64,000 nucleotides of DNA, taken from the NCBI GenBank assembly GCA_022578965.1, contig MU400580.1, forward strand, positions 158,346 through 222,345, given 5' to 3'. Each line of letters opens with the position of its first letter. Positions within the stretch are counted from its first letter, which is position 1. The notes beneath the pieces are model-generated. The model had not been told where the DNA came from. It worked only from the letters and a program-made list of their open reading frames with translations, and made no database searches. A program made the position numbers and the translations under genes. Shown here in pieces: positions 45,861 to 56,598 of the stretch. The DNA is from Xylaria sp. FL1777. Its lineage: Eukaryota; Ascomycota; Sordariomycetes; Xylariales; Xylariaceae.

Positions 45861-46248
45861 ATGGCTGTACAATTCTGTGACCACTGCGGTGATCGTCTGC
45901 CGATCTGCCCTACCCATGTTGTAAAACGTCAGTGTTGGGGAAAGCAAACGGAAAGTTTTTACTGCTTCCTGGCCCGCTGTGATGGATAGCTTTGGATCGA
46001 CTGATGAATACAGTTAAACCTCGCTCCAAGCTACCTATCTGGCACTGTCAAAACCCTGCCGCATCCATTATCAATCAACTATGGCTCAAAATATGATGGT
46101 GAACGAGAAGTGTCATACGTGGAACTTCAGCTCCGAAAAGGCGATGACGGAATCCACCATCTTCTACAGATATAAGGATTGCGGTCACAGGTACGAATTT
46201 ATCTGCTTTAGTCTCTTTCAAGTCAGGTTACTCGGTTGCTGTCTTTAG
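45861..46248 (+). pseudogene. Decayed RPA12-like RNA polymerase I zinc-ribbon gene
   Basis: The first frame (45861-45989) encodes MAVQFCDHCGDRLPICPTHVV..., like the N-terminal zinc ribbon of RPA12, but it stops at TAG after 42 codons. A second frame from 46081 encodes NEKCHTWNFSSEKAMTESTIFYRYKDCGHRYEF, which aligns with the C-terminal TFIIS-type ribbon (normally two CxxC pairs flanking RSADEGST.FY). Two of the four C-terminal zinc ligands are replaced (Trp in the first pair, Tyr in the second), and the DE of the catalytic loop is changed. The linker is missing or unreadable. This is a degraded paralogue or relic; the intact housekeeping copy must be elsewhere. Confidence 0.6.
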
Positions 46249-46857
46249 GTTTACCCAGGACAACTAGTAGACTTTAGAGTCTTCCCAGACAGGCGACTAG
46301 CAATTAGCAACCAAGACTATCTAGTTTCCCGGCGCTACACCATACCATACCTAACCTACAACAGTTCAACTAACAACTTGAGGTTAGTATAGTTATAGCA
46401 TCTATCTGGGGTGCATATGCGCGTGGTGTATTTTCTCACCTGCACGAGACCACAAGTTTGTGCTCGGAACCAGAAATGTCCGCGGCGCATCATGTACAAT
46501 ACAATACGCGAACCTGTCACTGATATGTAAGGTAGCATTATGGTTGCTGACATGTGAGTCTTTGGCGGTGCTCGACCTACCTGCCTGTCTACCCAGCGTT
46601 CTATTTACTGCAGAAGTGTGGCGTAGAGATACCATGACAGCTACGTAGACATTGCCGGAACATCAGGACGATATACGATAGGCCCAGTCTAGGGGTTTTA
46701 TCTATTCCGGTGATAATATACAACTATCATACAGCTATCATACAGCTCGGGGTTAACATACCGTGACAACACCGTGATAATACCGTGACAATACAAATAC
46801 AACATGGAACAGACCGTGATAAACACTAGCAGATAGATCAATCTAGGCCCCTCCTTA
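46249..46857. other. Intergenic
   Basis: 3' flank of the UVDE gene. Contains a short repeated CCGTGAYAA/ACACCGTGATAA motif near 46760-46800. No gene seen. Confidence 0.5.
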
Positions 46858-48986
46858 CTAATCACCCATCTCCTCGTCGTCCGACTTCCGCTTCTTCTTA
46901 ACCTCCCTCTTCCGAGGACGGAGCCATTCCTCCATGCCAATCGGCCAGTAAACCCTATTATGAGGCCCACCCATCCCTAGCTCAGCCTCCGGGACCTTAG
47001 GCGGGGCGGGTTCCGATTCAGACACGGCCTCCTCGACCTCATCGTCGTCCTTTTTACCTTTCTTCTTGCGTGACTGCTTCTTCTTAGGCGGCTTAGGCCG
47101 GGGCCTGTCCTCGTCTTCACGCTCGTACGGGACCACGTCGTTGAACGTATCCCAGCCTGGGAGCCGGAAATTCCGCATGAGGTCGAAGACGGCCTGCTCT
47201 TTGTCCTTGGCTTCGATCATGAGGTCCATGTCATCCGGGCAAGGCGGCAGCGTCATGACGCGGGGGCAATGCTTGCGGCGCTGTCGCGGCGTCACGGCTT
47301 CCGAGCATGGCTCGCTGTAATGCATCTTCTGCGTGATCCCCTTGCGATCCCAGGTCGCCTTGATCCGCGGATACAATTCCATGATGTCTTTCGTCCCTTC
47401 TCGGATCAGGTCTTTGTTGAACATGATATTGTGGTGGTGGAAGTCGAGGACAAATGGGATGTTCAGCTCTTCGCAGATCGGTAGGAGATCATGGACCGTC
47501 CAGGATACATCATCATTCTCTAGTACCAGCCTGGCCTTGACCTCATCCGACAGTTTGCCGTACTCCTCGCGAAATCGATCGAGCGTTGCTGCTTTGTCGC
47601 CGAACACGCCACCCATGTGAATGATCATTACGGCATCCTTGTTCAGCTGTTCCGGTAGCCGAAGGAGAGACAGCATCTCATTGTGATACTCCAAATCGCG
47701 CACAGCGCTCTTAACCACTTCACCTCTCGGAGACCCCAGCTGTGTGAACTGAAAATCGGGTTAGATATTTATCATATCAAGGGGTGGGACTACTGACTTG
47801 TCCAGGGTGCGTAGTTAGCCGATGACCTAGCTCGCCTGCTACTCTTCCAGCTTCTGCAAGGACATAGGAGGCGAAGGGCGCAAGTTTATAGCCGTATTCC
47901 TCATGGCTGGCGAAAGGGAACATCTCGGAACTTAGGCGCATGAATTTGATGCCATACTTGTCATTCCACCGTAACATTTTCACAATGTCGCGAGCATTTG
48001 CCAGGCCTAAGGCCTCAACGAATTTTTGGCCCCTCTCGATCTCAGCAGGCTGCTCCGTGTCTGGCCGGTTCTTTGTTGCGTGTTCTGGCTGCGATGGATC
48101 TTGTAGGGGATGGCGATGTTCTATGATAGAGGATATCCGACATGTCCGAGAGCTGAACACAGGTGGGTTACTGTTACGAAGATACGTGTTCAAGCAAGCC
48201 TATCTGGGGGTTAGCCGTTTGAAGTTCATCATCACCGACAGCTTAGCGGCGGTGGTAAGGATGATTCACATAGCCCAATCTGCCCTTCCACGGCAATGGT
48301 AGATACTCGCTGTTGACGGCGGGTGGTCTGGCTCCTTCCTGCCTGATAGCATTTATATCGTTCTCCTCGAGAGCCAATTCGGCGTCATCTTTGCCTGGAA
48401 GCTCACTATATTCTTCATTGCATCCGGTATCATTAATATCCTGCATCCCTCTAATGCTGTCCTTTTTAATAACGTATTCTGCTGTCTCGGTGGCTACGAC
48501 ACCTGGCTGACCTTTGTTGACGCGCAGCATGATGTCGGCATACTCGTCCTTGACTCCGTTGGATGGCACATGGCTTTCTTTAACTGCTATTTTCTGACGT
48601 TTGACTTCGTTTCGTAACTGATCTTCCATCTCCTGTAGGCTAGTCACTGCCACCTCAGGCGCATCCTTTCCTGCATACGGTCCACGTTTCATTTTCATAT
48701 TCCCCGATTCAGTCCGCAAGCTTCCTTTCATATTGTCGGCCGACTGCAGACGTCGTGTTTGGCTGTCTTTATCTAAAAGACGGCCGGATCTCCTTAGAGC
48801 GTCACTTGGTCGATCAGGAACCGAAGGCTCATCCATCCCAGTTTCCGGTGGCACGGGAGCCATATTTGACTTCTTGCGCTTAGGTCCCATGGCGGAGGGT
48901 GTTGAGAGAAGGCGAGAATAATCGGCTGGGTATTTGATGCAAGACCGGAGAAAGAAGGCCGGGCAGACCGGCACATTCCACTTCAT
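46858..48986 (-). CDS. uve1: UV-damage endonuclease UVDE (Uve1 / mus-18 type), 669 aa
   Basis: Exons are 48270-48986, 47798-48199 and 46858-47748, all phase 0 with consensus ends. The UVDE TIM-barrel spans about residues 230-560. Metal/DNA contacts seen: LGYACLNTYLR, RLSSEMFPFASHEEYG, LTTHPGQFTQLGSPR, IIHMGGVFGDK, LVLENDD, FVLDFHHHN and KMHYSEPCS, which carry the His/Glu/Asp ligands of this single-enzyme repair pathway for UV photoproducts. The N-terminal 230 residues are disordered and Lys-rich. The C-terminus is a basic KPPKKKQSRKKKGKKDDD region (likely nuclear signal). The first ATG (48986) starts MKWNVPVCPAFFLRSCIKYPADYSRLLSTPSA, which looks like a mitochondrial presequence. A second ATG at 48890 (MGPKRKKSN) would give a nuclear form. 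Confidence 0.95.
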
Positions 48987-50193
48987 AGGAACGGATCAGA
49001 TAATGAAGACCACCAACACGCACCCAGATAGGTTAGTGGATGGCAACTGCATTACTAGACAGCTCGACGGGAAGCTCAGAGATGTCAGCTGGTTCAGGGA
49101 CGTGGCACGAGGTCGAAGGACTACGTCGAACACGGGATGGCAAGAAAAAACGTAATTAGAGAACCCCGGAACAGGGAAGAGGATGGAGGATGGAGGCTTT
49201 GCTCCGCCGATGTTCTACACGATATACATAATATTCATGCCCCTACCCGAGACCTGGCTGCTGTGTGTGTAGAACAAGAGCAACGACGCGTGCTCCCATG
49301 TTCCATACCGGCACTCCATGACGCTGCTTGAGGTCGTAAAAAGAAAGTATTGAATCTCAGCCACTGGGCGGAAATCTACCGCCAAGCATTGCCCTGCTTC
49401 TATGCTGACCGAAGAGGTAGGTGAGGCGGATTCGGAACTCGATGAAATCATCAAACTAAATCGACATCATAGATATGGGTCGGATCGTCAGTACGCTAAG
49501 AGTCTTGGCCAATCGATGACGCTGGCTTATTGGTAGTGTGGCGCGATGTAACGGGTCGGCAAGCGCCTAGCTATTCACTGCGACTTAGATATGTTAGTTC
49601 TTGTTCGCCGGGCCTACAAGGTACTCAGCCAAGAAATCCAGGTACGCTACATCAACAAGAGGGGCATCATCGTTTGTTGAATTTAATTGCGATTCGTTTC
49701 AACAAGAGATCCCACAGTCGAAAAGGTTGTTAATTATACCAGAAAGTGGGAGAATTACCCTATCCCTTGTATGAGGGCTACCCTTGATGTAGCTTACTGA
49801 CGCAGGTGAGTTCGTGTGCTGGACAAAAATAGTGGCAAGAAAATAGTTGGGATCGCGTATCACAAGTATTGAATCCTTTCTTACCCGTATAGCCTAATAA
49901 GTGCGCCTGCTTTTATCTTTAGCGTTAGCGTGACCGTCGCGCGTGTTTAACTCAGGAATCGTAGGTCCGGGTATCAATCGGTCGTCTTCCGGCGTGGAAG
50001 GAGAAAACCCTCCTGAGCAATCTGTATTTGACCTGCGCATCCATTGATGCCGTCACTTGCGTATCTAGAGTAACACCAGGTTGGGTTGTTCACAGGCTGG
50101 TGGACAATGCTACAATTTCATTTCTCTATGTACGTCTTGAAGTTCTCGTATCGTGGCCGATGTATACGAAGCTCTCTAGCTAGCTTATGTTCC
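48987..50193. other. Intergenic
   Basis: About 1.2 kb. Frames at 48934-49155 and 49215-49454 lack motifs and overlap other genes antisense or are too short. No RNA gene recognised. Confidence 0.5.
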
Positions 50194-50773
50194 TCAGAAG
50201 ATCAACGGAGGAGGGATACTACTGATTGCCTCCACTTGCTCTTCCTGCTGCTTCTTCTTCCCCTTGGGGGCTGAATAATACCGAGCCCTACAGATTGGGC
50301 ATTCGTACTTCTCCTTCAGGAACCAGGTGACCAGGCAATTCGAATGGAACGCATGGCCACACCGTCTGATCCTCAATATCTCGTCATCGATAGGTTGGAG
50401 GGGGCGTCGCTTCTTCCACTTCGATGGCACCGTTAGCCTTGATACGCCCGCCGTGATCGTCATTATCGATCTCGCGAACCCTAGTCCCGCCTCGAGATCA
50501 ACGTCGCAGTCTCGCTGCTGGTTCGTGGTGTCTTCCGACTTCCTGCTGAACGACGCTAGACAGATGGGACTAAGTAGATTGATCAGTGATTGAACCCGTG
50601 CGACTCTCGTGGAAGCTCACCCACCATTCGGCATCGTCACGGGCGGTCAGGTAGTCTTTCTGGCTTCTCCTCTCTGACACAGTGTGCAGCACCTTAAGCG
50701 CATCTTCAATCGATTTGGGCACTTGGACTTTCTGTGGATGTGACCACTCTCTCCATCGGTCTGTCATCTTCAT
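50194..50773 (-). CDS. RING-H2 zinc-finger protein with expanded loop, 174 aa
   Basis: Exons are 50625-50773 and 50194-50569. The intron uses donor GTGGGT (50624) and acceptor CTTAG. This splice produces AECPICLASF, the first CxxC of a RING. The overlapping GTGAGC donor at 50620 would lose the frame. A loop of about 65 residues (polar, containing DCDVDLEAGLGFARS) is followed by DDEILRIRRCGHAFHSNCLVTWFLKEKYECPICRARYY, supplying the remaining C, H-x2-H-like, C and CPIC ligands. The ordinary RING spacing between ligands 2 and 3 is 9-39, so the loop is unusually long. No membrane segment. Probably an E3 ubiquitin ligase, substrate unknown. The C-terminus is Lys/Gln-rich. Confidence 0.75.
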
Positions 50774-51691
50774 CCACCTGTAATCTGATCAGCGACGGGA
50801 ATTTCGGTAGAGCAGGTGCAAGGCAGATATATTCACAATGCCATGCCCGAAAGGGCGCCCGTGACAATAACGAGGCATGCTACGGCCACGATGTCCCCGA
50901 TAGGAGACATGACGGAAAAGTCTGTAACGTATCGAGGGAGAGACAACGCCGTTGCTCGGCGCCGAGACCTTTTGTTTATTTGCTTTTACCGCAAGGGGCC
51001 GCGACGGATATTATGCGAGTCGAGAAGACACCCTGAGCCGTCTCAAGCGAGTGGTCCACGCTGAGTGCGGGTGTGACTGTTGTGTCACATCTTCTGACGA
51101 GGGGTATCGCATCGGATTTACGCAAGGCAATACAATATAAAAATAGGCATGAGAAAGTATGTCAGGGCCTGTTCTTATTTACGCGAGCCGAATCAGACCT
51201 AGATCTGCCAGGTAAGTTTATCAAGTGCGATAGTCTCTCGCCAGCACAAACTCTAGGCGCCAATGAGTTTGACGGCTGGGCGAGCTTACACAGCCAAATA
51301 CAGTTTCGAACCATCGATTTAATTGTCATTTATATCACGCTGACAGACGCCGAGAGGTGATTAAAAGGGGCAGGACTAAGCTTGCAGGAAGTGATCCCCT
51401 TTACATTGACATGGGTGTATATCCGTGAGGTCTATTTCTAATGTCTAAACTGTCTACATAACAAATTATGTAAAATTCTAGGTATGTTGGTGACTAGAAA
51501 CAAACATCTGCCTAGCATTTCTTTTAATCGCGGGACAGATTGATGACTAGCCAACGGGAGGGCTTGTTTCAAGGGAGCACGAACGGGCCGAACGAATCGT
51601 AGGGGAATGGCCACGTCAGTGCCGCTAGGTTAATGTAAGGACGACTTGGATCAGTATAATAGTCCAAACACGTGGCAGAGCCGCATGACCC
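50774..51691. other. Intergenic
   Basis: Plus-strand frames at 50734-51036 and 51073-51360 show no motif. Nothing supported between the RING gene start and the 3' end of the SET-domain gene. Confidence 0.5.
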
Positions 51692-53361
51692 TCATTTCGT
51701 TCTGAGTCTCTTGGCTGTGGGTTGCGCATCTTCGCCTTGTGAGGCTAATGACCCATTGAGTTTTTCACTAGCAAGACTTACGGCTTCTTGTAGTATGAGT
51801 TTTTCACCGTAACGAACGAACAGAGCCATCCCGGGGCGGCCCGATACCGTATTGCTTGAGAGCAGCTTTTCGTCGTCAGCGGTGCTCGTAGGATATTCAG
51901 CCAGCTTCAGCTCAAATGCACGGCCCATAACAGTAAGACAGATTTCGTCTCTCCGCTGTTTGTCGGGTATTGTTTGCGGGCTCAGTTTCCGTACGGCCTT
52001 GAGAACTGCGTTTATCTGCTCTCGAAGGTCTTCCGGAAGAGCCTTTAGTGTCTTGGGGCCATGGAACTCGCCTCGAGAACCAGGCTCTTCCAGGTCACGG
52101 TCTATAACAAAGGCGTCTTCAAGTTCTTCCGGGTCAAACTGTGCGATCTACAAGAAGATTAGCAGGGATCTTACTTAAGATAGGTAAAGCTCTTTTTAGT
52201 TTACTTACCGCTTCCCCCCAAATTGTGTTGTCTATTGCGAGGGTCTGTTTCAGGGCTGACACGACCAAATTCCAGGGTACTTCAACGACATCATATCGGG
52301 CATGATGCATGCTGGTATAGCCATACCGACGGAGCAGCTCGCCGTTTCCAAGAGGACCGTAATAGTTTAATATTTCTTGGCCGGCAGCGATTGGTCTGAT
52401 GGCGGTAACGGTCAAGCTATCCTCCTCGTGATTGACGTGCGCCTGTATAAAGTGAGCGATCAACGCGCGCATCAGTTTAGAGGAGATTTACATTGAATTC
52501 GGCATCCGCATTGAGAATATCGGCCATTGGGACCATGCCCATCAAGATCTTCCCCTCTCTATCCTCCACCCACTCGTCCTCTTCCTCCTGATCCGCGTCG
52601 TCGTCGTTCTCAAGATCGAATGCGTAGGCCATGATGGTGCTCCCTATTCGATGAGCTAGGAGTATGAGCTCATCTTCCGAGAGCTTCGGTGACCCTTCTG
52701 GATAGAAGATATCGGCATTATTCTCAACAATAGGAAGGACCCTTGCCCGGAACATTGAATCGGCATCATCCTTCCCAATCTTGGTAACAATTGAACTAGT
52801 CTGCAGCCAATCGAGCTCCCTATCGGACCACCACATTAAAGTATCAAATTCAGTAGGCAAGACATCAAAGTAGCGATGCCAGCGGGATCTTTCACCCTGC
52901 AAATACTCGTATATCATGACCAAGATGAGAGAAATCCAGTTGTCGGGCGGGCCGCTCTCACCGCCATCGTCGTCAGCTTCATTGTCAGTATCATCTATGA
53001 TGGTGGGCGCAAAGGCGCTCGGTAATCTCTTGGCAAGATCAGACGTCTGCGTATTGATAATCGCATCTCTGGGAATGGTAAATAGCACAGTATCTTCTGC
53101 AATGTCGGTTTTTGCGACTGGAAGGCTTGTCAGCGAAAGAATGTTAGGTATTCACAGCTAGAAGCTTGAGTCACGGGTAAGGTAAGATAGGGCTTTCGTA
53201 GGTGTTGAAGAATGAGTGCCAAGAAACATACTGATTCCACGCCCTCGGCCATTTTTTCTCAGGTCCTGGATTTCAATGTCCTCATGAAAACTCGCCCCGG
53301 GCAGGGCCTTAAACCACCCCAAAAATTTGGCAGATTTTTCTTCGAAGACCGGATCCGACAT
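51692..53361 (-). CDS. RKM4: RKM4/SETD6-like ribosomal-protein lysine methyltransferase, 481 aa
   Basis: Exons are 53232-53361, 52492-53117, 52209-52442 and 51692-52147. Joins fit: GRGI|IAKTDIAEDTVLFTIPR, ADAEFN|AHVNHEED and WGEA|IAQFDPEE. N-terminal half of SET: GRGIIAKTDI. Iinsert (i-SET): acidic ESGPPDNWISLILVMIYEYLQGERSRW, then RHYFDVLP-like and MVPMADILNADAEFN. SET core: HVNHEEDSLTVTAIRPIAAGQEILNYYGPLGNGELLRRYGY, with the NH pocket and the EILNYYG catalytic tyrosines. The C-terminal Rubisco-LSMT substrate-binding-like helical domain runs to a basic end (AKRLRTK). In yeast Rkm4 monomethylates ribosomal protein Rpl42 (Lys55). Cytosol/nucleus. This is the last intact gene before the AT-rich block, with only about 200 bp between. 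Confidence 0.93.
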
Positions 53362-56099
53362 GACTATTTAGCTGTCTCAACACCAATTAACGACATGTAG
53401 GATTTGATGTAACGAAGCAAGCAGGTATTTTCATGAGTCTTAAACTACCCAGCTGTGGATGTACATGTTTATTCGCGAACAGTAAGCCGAGAAACGCCAG
53501 TGCTCAGGTGCCCATGTGCCTTCTAAATACTGGCCCAGAACCTTGTAATTACTACGTAAGGTTAGGTTTGTACTTAAAAAGGTAAATGTTAAAGAAAAAA
53601 CATCTCTTGAGTATAGTACTAAAAAACTATATATAAATATTACTAATTTAAGTAAAGCTAGTTTATGCTTTTTAAGTTTTTGCATAATAACTATTATATA
53701 GTTATTTTAAGTGCTTTAAACTAGAATAGTTCTTGCGTTTATATTTCTTTAGCTATATTACTTTTTTATTAATTATAACCTTTTTTACTTTTTTTAACAT
53801 AAACTTGGAATTTTAGTTTAAAGCAACTATGTTAATTTTCTTGCTTATGTTTTTATTTAAAAAACAACAAACTATAATTTATTTACGCAGCAATTTTAAA
53901 TTTGTTTAAAGTTATATTTAATTAATTAATTATTATATTTTATATATAGTTATATTTTTTTCGTATTTTTTTAACGCCTGGTTTTTATTGCATTGCATAT
54001 TATAAATTTTTTAACCAAAATATTGTTTTTTTTATTATTGTTTTTTTTGCAATTATTTTGCTTGCTTATATAGTTTATTATATTAATATTTATGCTACCT
54101 TTTATATTTAAATTAACTAACTTTTTTAATATTACTTTTATTGCTTTTAACTTTAAAAATAATTTTAATTATAAAAATAATAACTTAAATAAAAAATTTA
54201 ATTTTATATGTTAGCAATAAGTTATAATAAACATATAAAAGTATTAATATTATAATTATAATTAAAGCTATAATTTTTGTTAATTTTTAAAAGAATAGCT
54301 TTTATTGCAAACTATAACTAATAATTAATTAAAGCTATAAATGCACAAAATAATTAACGTATTAAAAAACCTTAAAGTTTAATAACGTTTTTAAAAAGCT
54401 AGTATTTAAATAAAATTTAAAAAAAACAATACAAATTATAATATTACTAATATTTCTACATTTTAAAACAAGCTTTTTATTTTATTTAAATAACTAGCTT
54501 TTATTAAATTTAATCTTAAAATATTTAAAGCTTTTAATAAAAAGCTTTGCTAAGTTAAAAATGTTTATAATATGCAATAAATTAAAAAGTTACTTTATTT
54601 TTTTTAGTTTTAAATTTAAAACATATTTTTACGTTTTGCTGCTTTTTTTTTAAGTATTTTTATAAATTAGCAAACTAGGCATAAATTTTATAACGTAACT
54701 AAAGCTAATATGCTGTTTTTTTATATTACTAAAACATATATAATTATAGCTTTATTATTAAATATATATGCACTTTTAATAAGTAATTTTTTATAGTAAT
54801 TTATTAGTATTTATTTTTATAATAATAAAACATAAACTTAAATAATTAATACTTTTGCTTAATTTAAAGTATATATTAGCTATAAATTTGTTTTAAAATA
54901 ACTAAATAAAATAACTAAACAAAATTATATATATAATAGTTAATTAACTAATATTTTAGTATTTAAATTAATAAATATATAACTTAACTTAAAGCATATT
55001 ACTTATAATTTAAGTATTATATTTATATATAATAATTTTAACTTTAAAAATAATATTTAAAATTTTAATATAAGTTATAAAAATATTATATAAAATTTAA
55101 CTAACTATTTTATAATTATTAATTTAAATATGCTTAACTTATTTATATAGTTATAATAGTATACTATTATTTCTTTTAAAAAAAAATAGCTTTTTTTTTA
55201 CTTAATGCTAATTTTAGCTTATATAAATAAAGCAACTAATTATTTATTAGTTTATATTATTTGTTTTTTATTTAAATTATTATATTTAAAAAGGTTTGCT
55301 TTATTTTTAAACATTATATAACTATAAAATAACATTAGTTATATTTTATAAACTTTTGTTATTTATAAAAACAAAAAAAAAATATTTAAAGTATATTAAG
55401 TTTATAATATTTTATTTTATACTATTTTAAATTATTAAAACTATAATAAATAACTTATAATAATATATAAAAATTAAAAAACTATATTTTTTATTTAAGC
55501 TATAATAACTACTTAAATAAAAGCAAGCAATATATATAACTATAAATAATAAATGCTTTTTATACTAGCTTTTTTTTATATTGCGCTAAATTTTATTTAA
55601 TTAATTTTTTAAACTTTTTAAGATCTTTTTATAAAACATAATATATAATTTTTTAGTTATAAGCAGCATATTAAAAAAAATAAAGTTTAATATTATTAAG
55701 CTTTACTATTATTATATAATAAGTTTTATGCTTATATTTTAGTGTTTTTAATTTATAACTTAGTTAAATTTAATATATTATTTTTTAATAAAGTTTAATT
55801 AAACTATATTTAAACAGCATTAAAAAGCATAAATTTTATATTACTTAAGCAAAAAATTACAGCTTTATAGTTTTAATAGTTAAAATATATAAGTTAAACA
55901 AAAAAATATATTTAAAACAAAAGCAAATTAATTAATATTAAATTTTAAAGCTATTGCTAATATATAAATATTATAAAATATTTACTTATAATAACTATAA
56001 TAGTTTAGCTTAATAATTATAAAATGTTATGTTAAATTATTTTTTATTTTTTTATTTTTTTTTATAAAAGAAAATTTAGTAATTATAAACTAAAAATGT

Positions 56100-56104
56100 T
56101 ATAT
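56100..56104. repeat. Putative target-site duplication, left (TATAT)
   Basis: TATAT directly before the left LTR; the same five bases follow the right LTR at 63805-63809. Five bp is the usual gypsy duplication, but in such AT-rich sequence a chance match is possible. Confidence 0.5.
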
Positions 56105-56598
56105 TGTTATAAAATTAGCACAGAAGTGGCCTTTAAAGCAGCTTAATGCTTTTATATATACTTTGCACTTTTTTTTTTGTTAGCTAAAGCTAAAGTTATA
56201 TAATAACTTACTTAGCTTATTAAGCTTATAGTAATTTAAGGCTTACTAAGCTTATAATAATTTAAAGCTTACTAAGCTTATAGTAATTTAATGCTTACTA
56301 AACTTACAATAATTTAAAAGAAATTACTACTTTTTTTACTTTTTTTTTGTTTATATAATTATGTATTTCTTATATTTAGTTATTTATTTAGTTTTAGTTT
56401 TTTAGCTATTAATTTTTTATAACTATTAAGCATTAATATATTTATTACTTTTAATTTTTTAAGACTTTTATTAATATATAATAATAAAAATACTTTAAAA
56501 ACTTTTTTAATAAACTACTGTTAAAAATTCTATTATTACTTACAAATCAAGACTTTAAAAGCAAACTTATTATATTAATATATAATAAGTTTATTATA
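56105..56598 (+). repeat. Left LTR
   Basis: Starts TGTTATAAAATTAGCACAGA. Contains four tandem CTTA(C/T)TAAGCTTATA(G/A)TAATTTAA-like units (about 56215-56320). Ends TTTATTATA. Same length as the right LTR, with differences almost all C/T or G/A. Confidence 0.85.

Noticed and set aside
53565..56104. A second LTR retrotransposon in the left part of the AT-rich block
   Set aside because: No paired long repeat or readable domain found. Same texture only.
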